From NCBI GenBank assembly GCA_031291255.1, contig JARLJN010000128.1, positions 1 to 32,384 on the forward strand: a stretch of 32,384 nucleotides of DNA, in the 5' to 3' direction. The translations under genes were made by a program, and so were the position numbers. A model generated the notes under the pieces. The model made no database searches and had not been told where the DNA came from. It worked only from the letters and a program-made list of their open reading frames with translations. Shown here piece after piece: positions 32,201-32,384 of this stretch; the stretch's first letter is position 1, and each line of letters starts with the position of its first letter. The DNA is from Gammaproteobacteria bacterium (lineage in GTDB: Bacteria > Pseudomonadota > Gammaproteobacteria > DSM-16500).

Positions 32201-32233
32201 AATCTAGAAATAAAAGGGTCAGATGAAATCTAG
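32182..32233. repeat. Two perfect 26-bp tandem repeats with GGGTCAGATGA
   Basis: Two identical 26-bp units (32182-32207, 32208-32233) each contain AGGGTCAGATGAAATCT, the same core as the array at 25.1 kb, 7 kb away. The first overlaps the end of the preceding gene. Confidence 0.92.
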
Positions 32234-32315
32234 TGACTTTATTGGTAGTGTTTAAATAACTGTGTCAGCTTTCTTAAAATTGTTATAATTCCATAACTTT
32301 GGAGAGCTGAACAAC

Positions 32316-32384
32316 ATGAACAACCGTGATATTAATTTAGATAATTTTGATTTCAACCAATTTCAAAAAGAAGCTATTGATCGC
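32316..32384 (+). CDS. Start of a probable IS256-type transposase (partial)
   Basis: The first 23 codons of a gene cut by the window end: MNNRDINLDNFDFNQFQKEA followed by IDR. The FDFxxFxKEAI start is familiar from IS256-family (Mutator-type) transposases of intracellular gammaproteobacteria, which continue with a K.LTG..G..TPL block not visible here. GGAG lies about 11 nt upstream. The call rests on a short N-terminus and is tentative. Confidence 0.45.
   Translation, partial: MNNRDINLDNFDFNQFQKEAIDR

Overview
The window is AT-rich bacterial DNA with gammaproteobacterial gene content. The best guess is a host-associated member of the Legionellales (Legionella, Coxiella, Aquicella or Berkiella-like). 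The evidence is three tandem outer-membrane proteins of the Lpg1974/Legionella major outer membrane protein type, and several proteins with eukaryote-like or host-directed features: a mitochondrial-carrier-fold protein, a protein ending in a CaaX prenylation box, a MICAL-like flavoprotein and a vault-like SPFH protein. No rRNA, intact tRNA or ribosomal protein gene is visible, so the assignment rests on protein families only.

Region 1 (1-8350) looks like an accessory island. It opens with a truncated IS110 transposase and carries three GNAT acetyltransferases, a CPBP intramembrane protease, an AbiEi/AbiEii type IV toxin-antitoxin pair with a perfect 16-bp palindrome upstream, an acyltransferase-3 membrane enzyme, an RraA-like protein and a PQ-loop-like membrane protein. 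A tRNA-like 3' remnant lies beside the abi operon. Four copies of a 27-bp palindrome lie between these genes.

Region 2 (8351-22530) holds the candidate host-interaction genes: the MICAL-like flavoprotein, a protein of unknown function, a DUF2236/MpaB-type oxygenase, a vWA-like protein with Pro/Gln repeats and a C-terminal CVIL, a Vat/CatB-type O-acetyltransferase, a 663-residue membrane protein convergent with the mitochondrial carrier, a thiolase followed by a YiiX-like/CoA-binding fusion, and a leucine-carboxymethyltransferase-type methyltransferase. Several of these unrelated folds carry Ser/Thr-rich, probably disordered N-termini.

Region 3 (22530-32384) is mostly envelope functions: an entericidin-like small lipoprotein, an Old Yellow Enzyme, a DUF2269 membrane protein, the three tandem porin-like proteins in one minus-strand operon and, divergent from them, the vault-like SPFH protein. 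An unrecognised gene and the start of a probable IS256-type transposase finish the window.

The strongest signal not explained by genes is a population of intergenic inverted repeats. They share a GGGTCA/TGACCC head but have different stem sequences. Several abut broken coding sequences, and one array sits between two copies of a 130-bp duplication.
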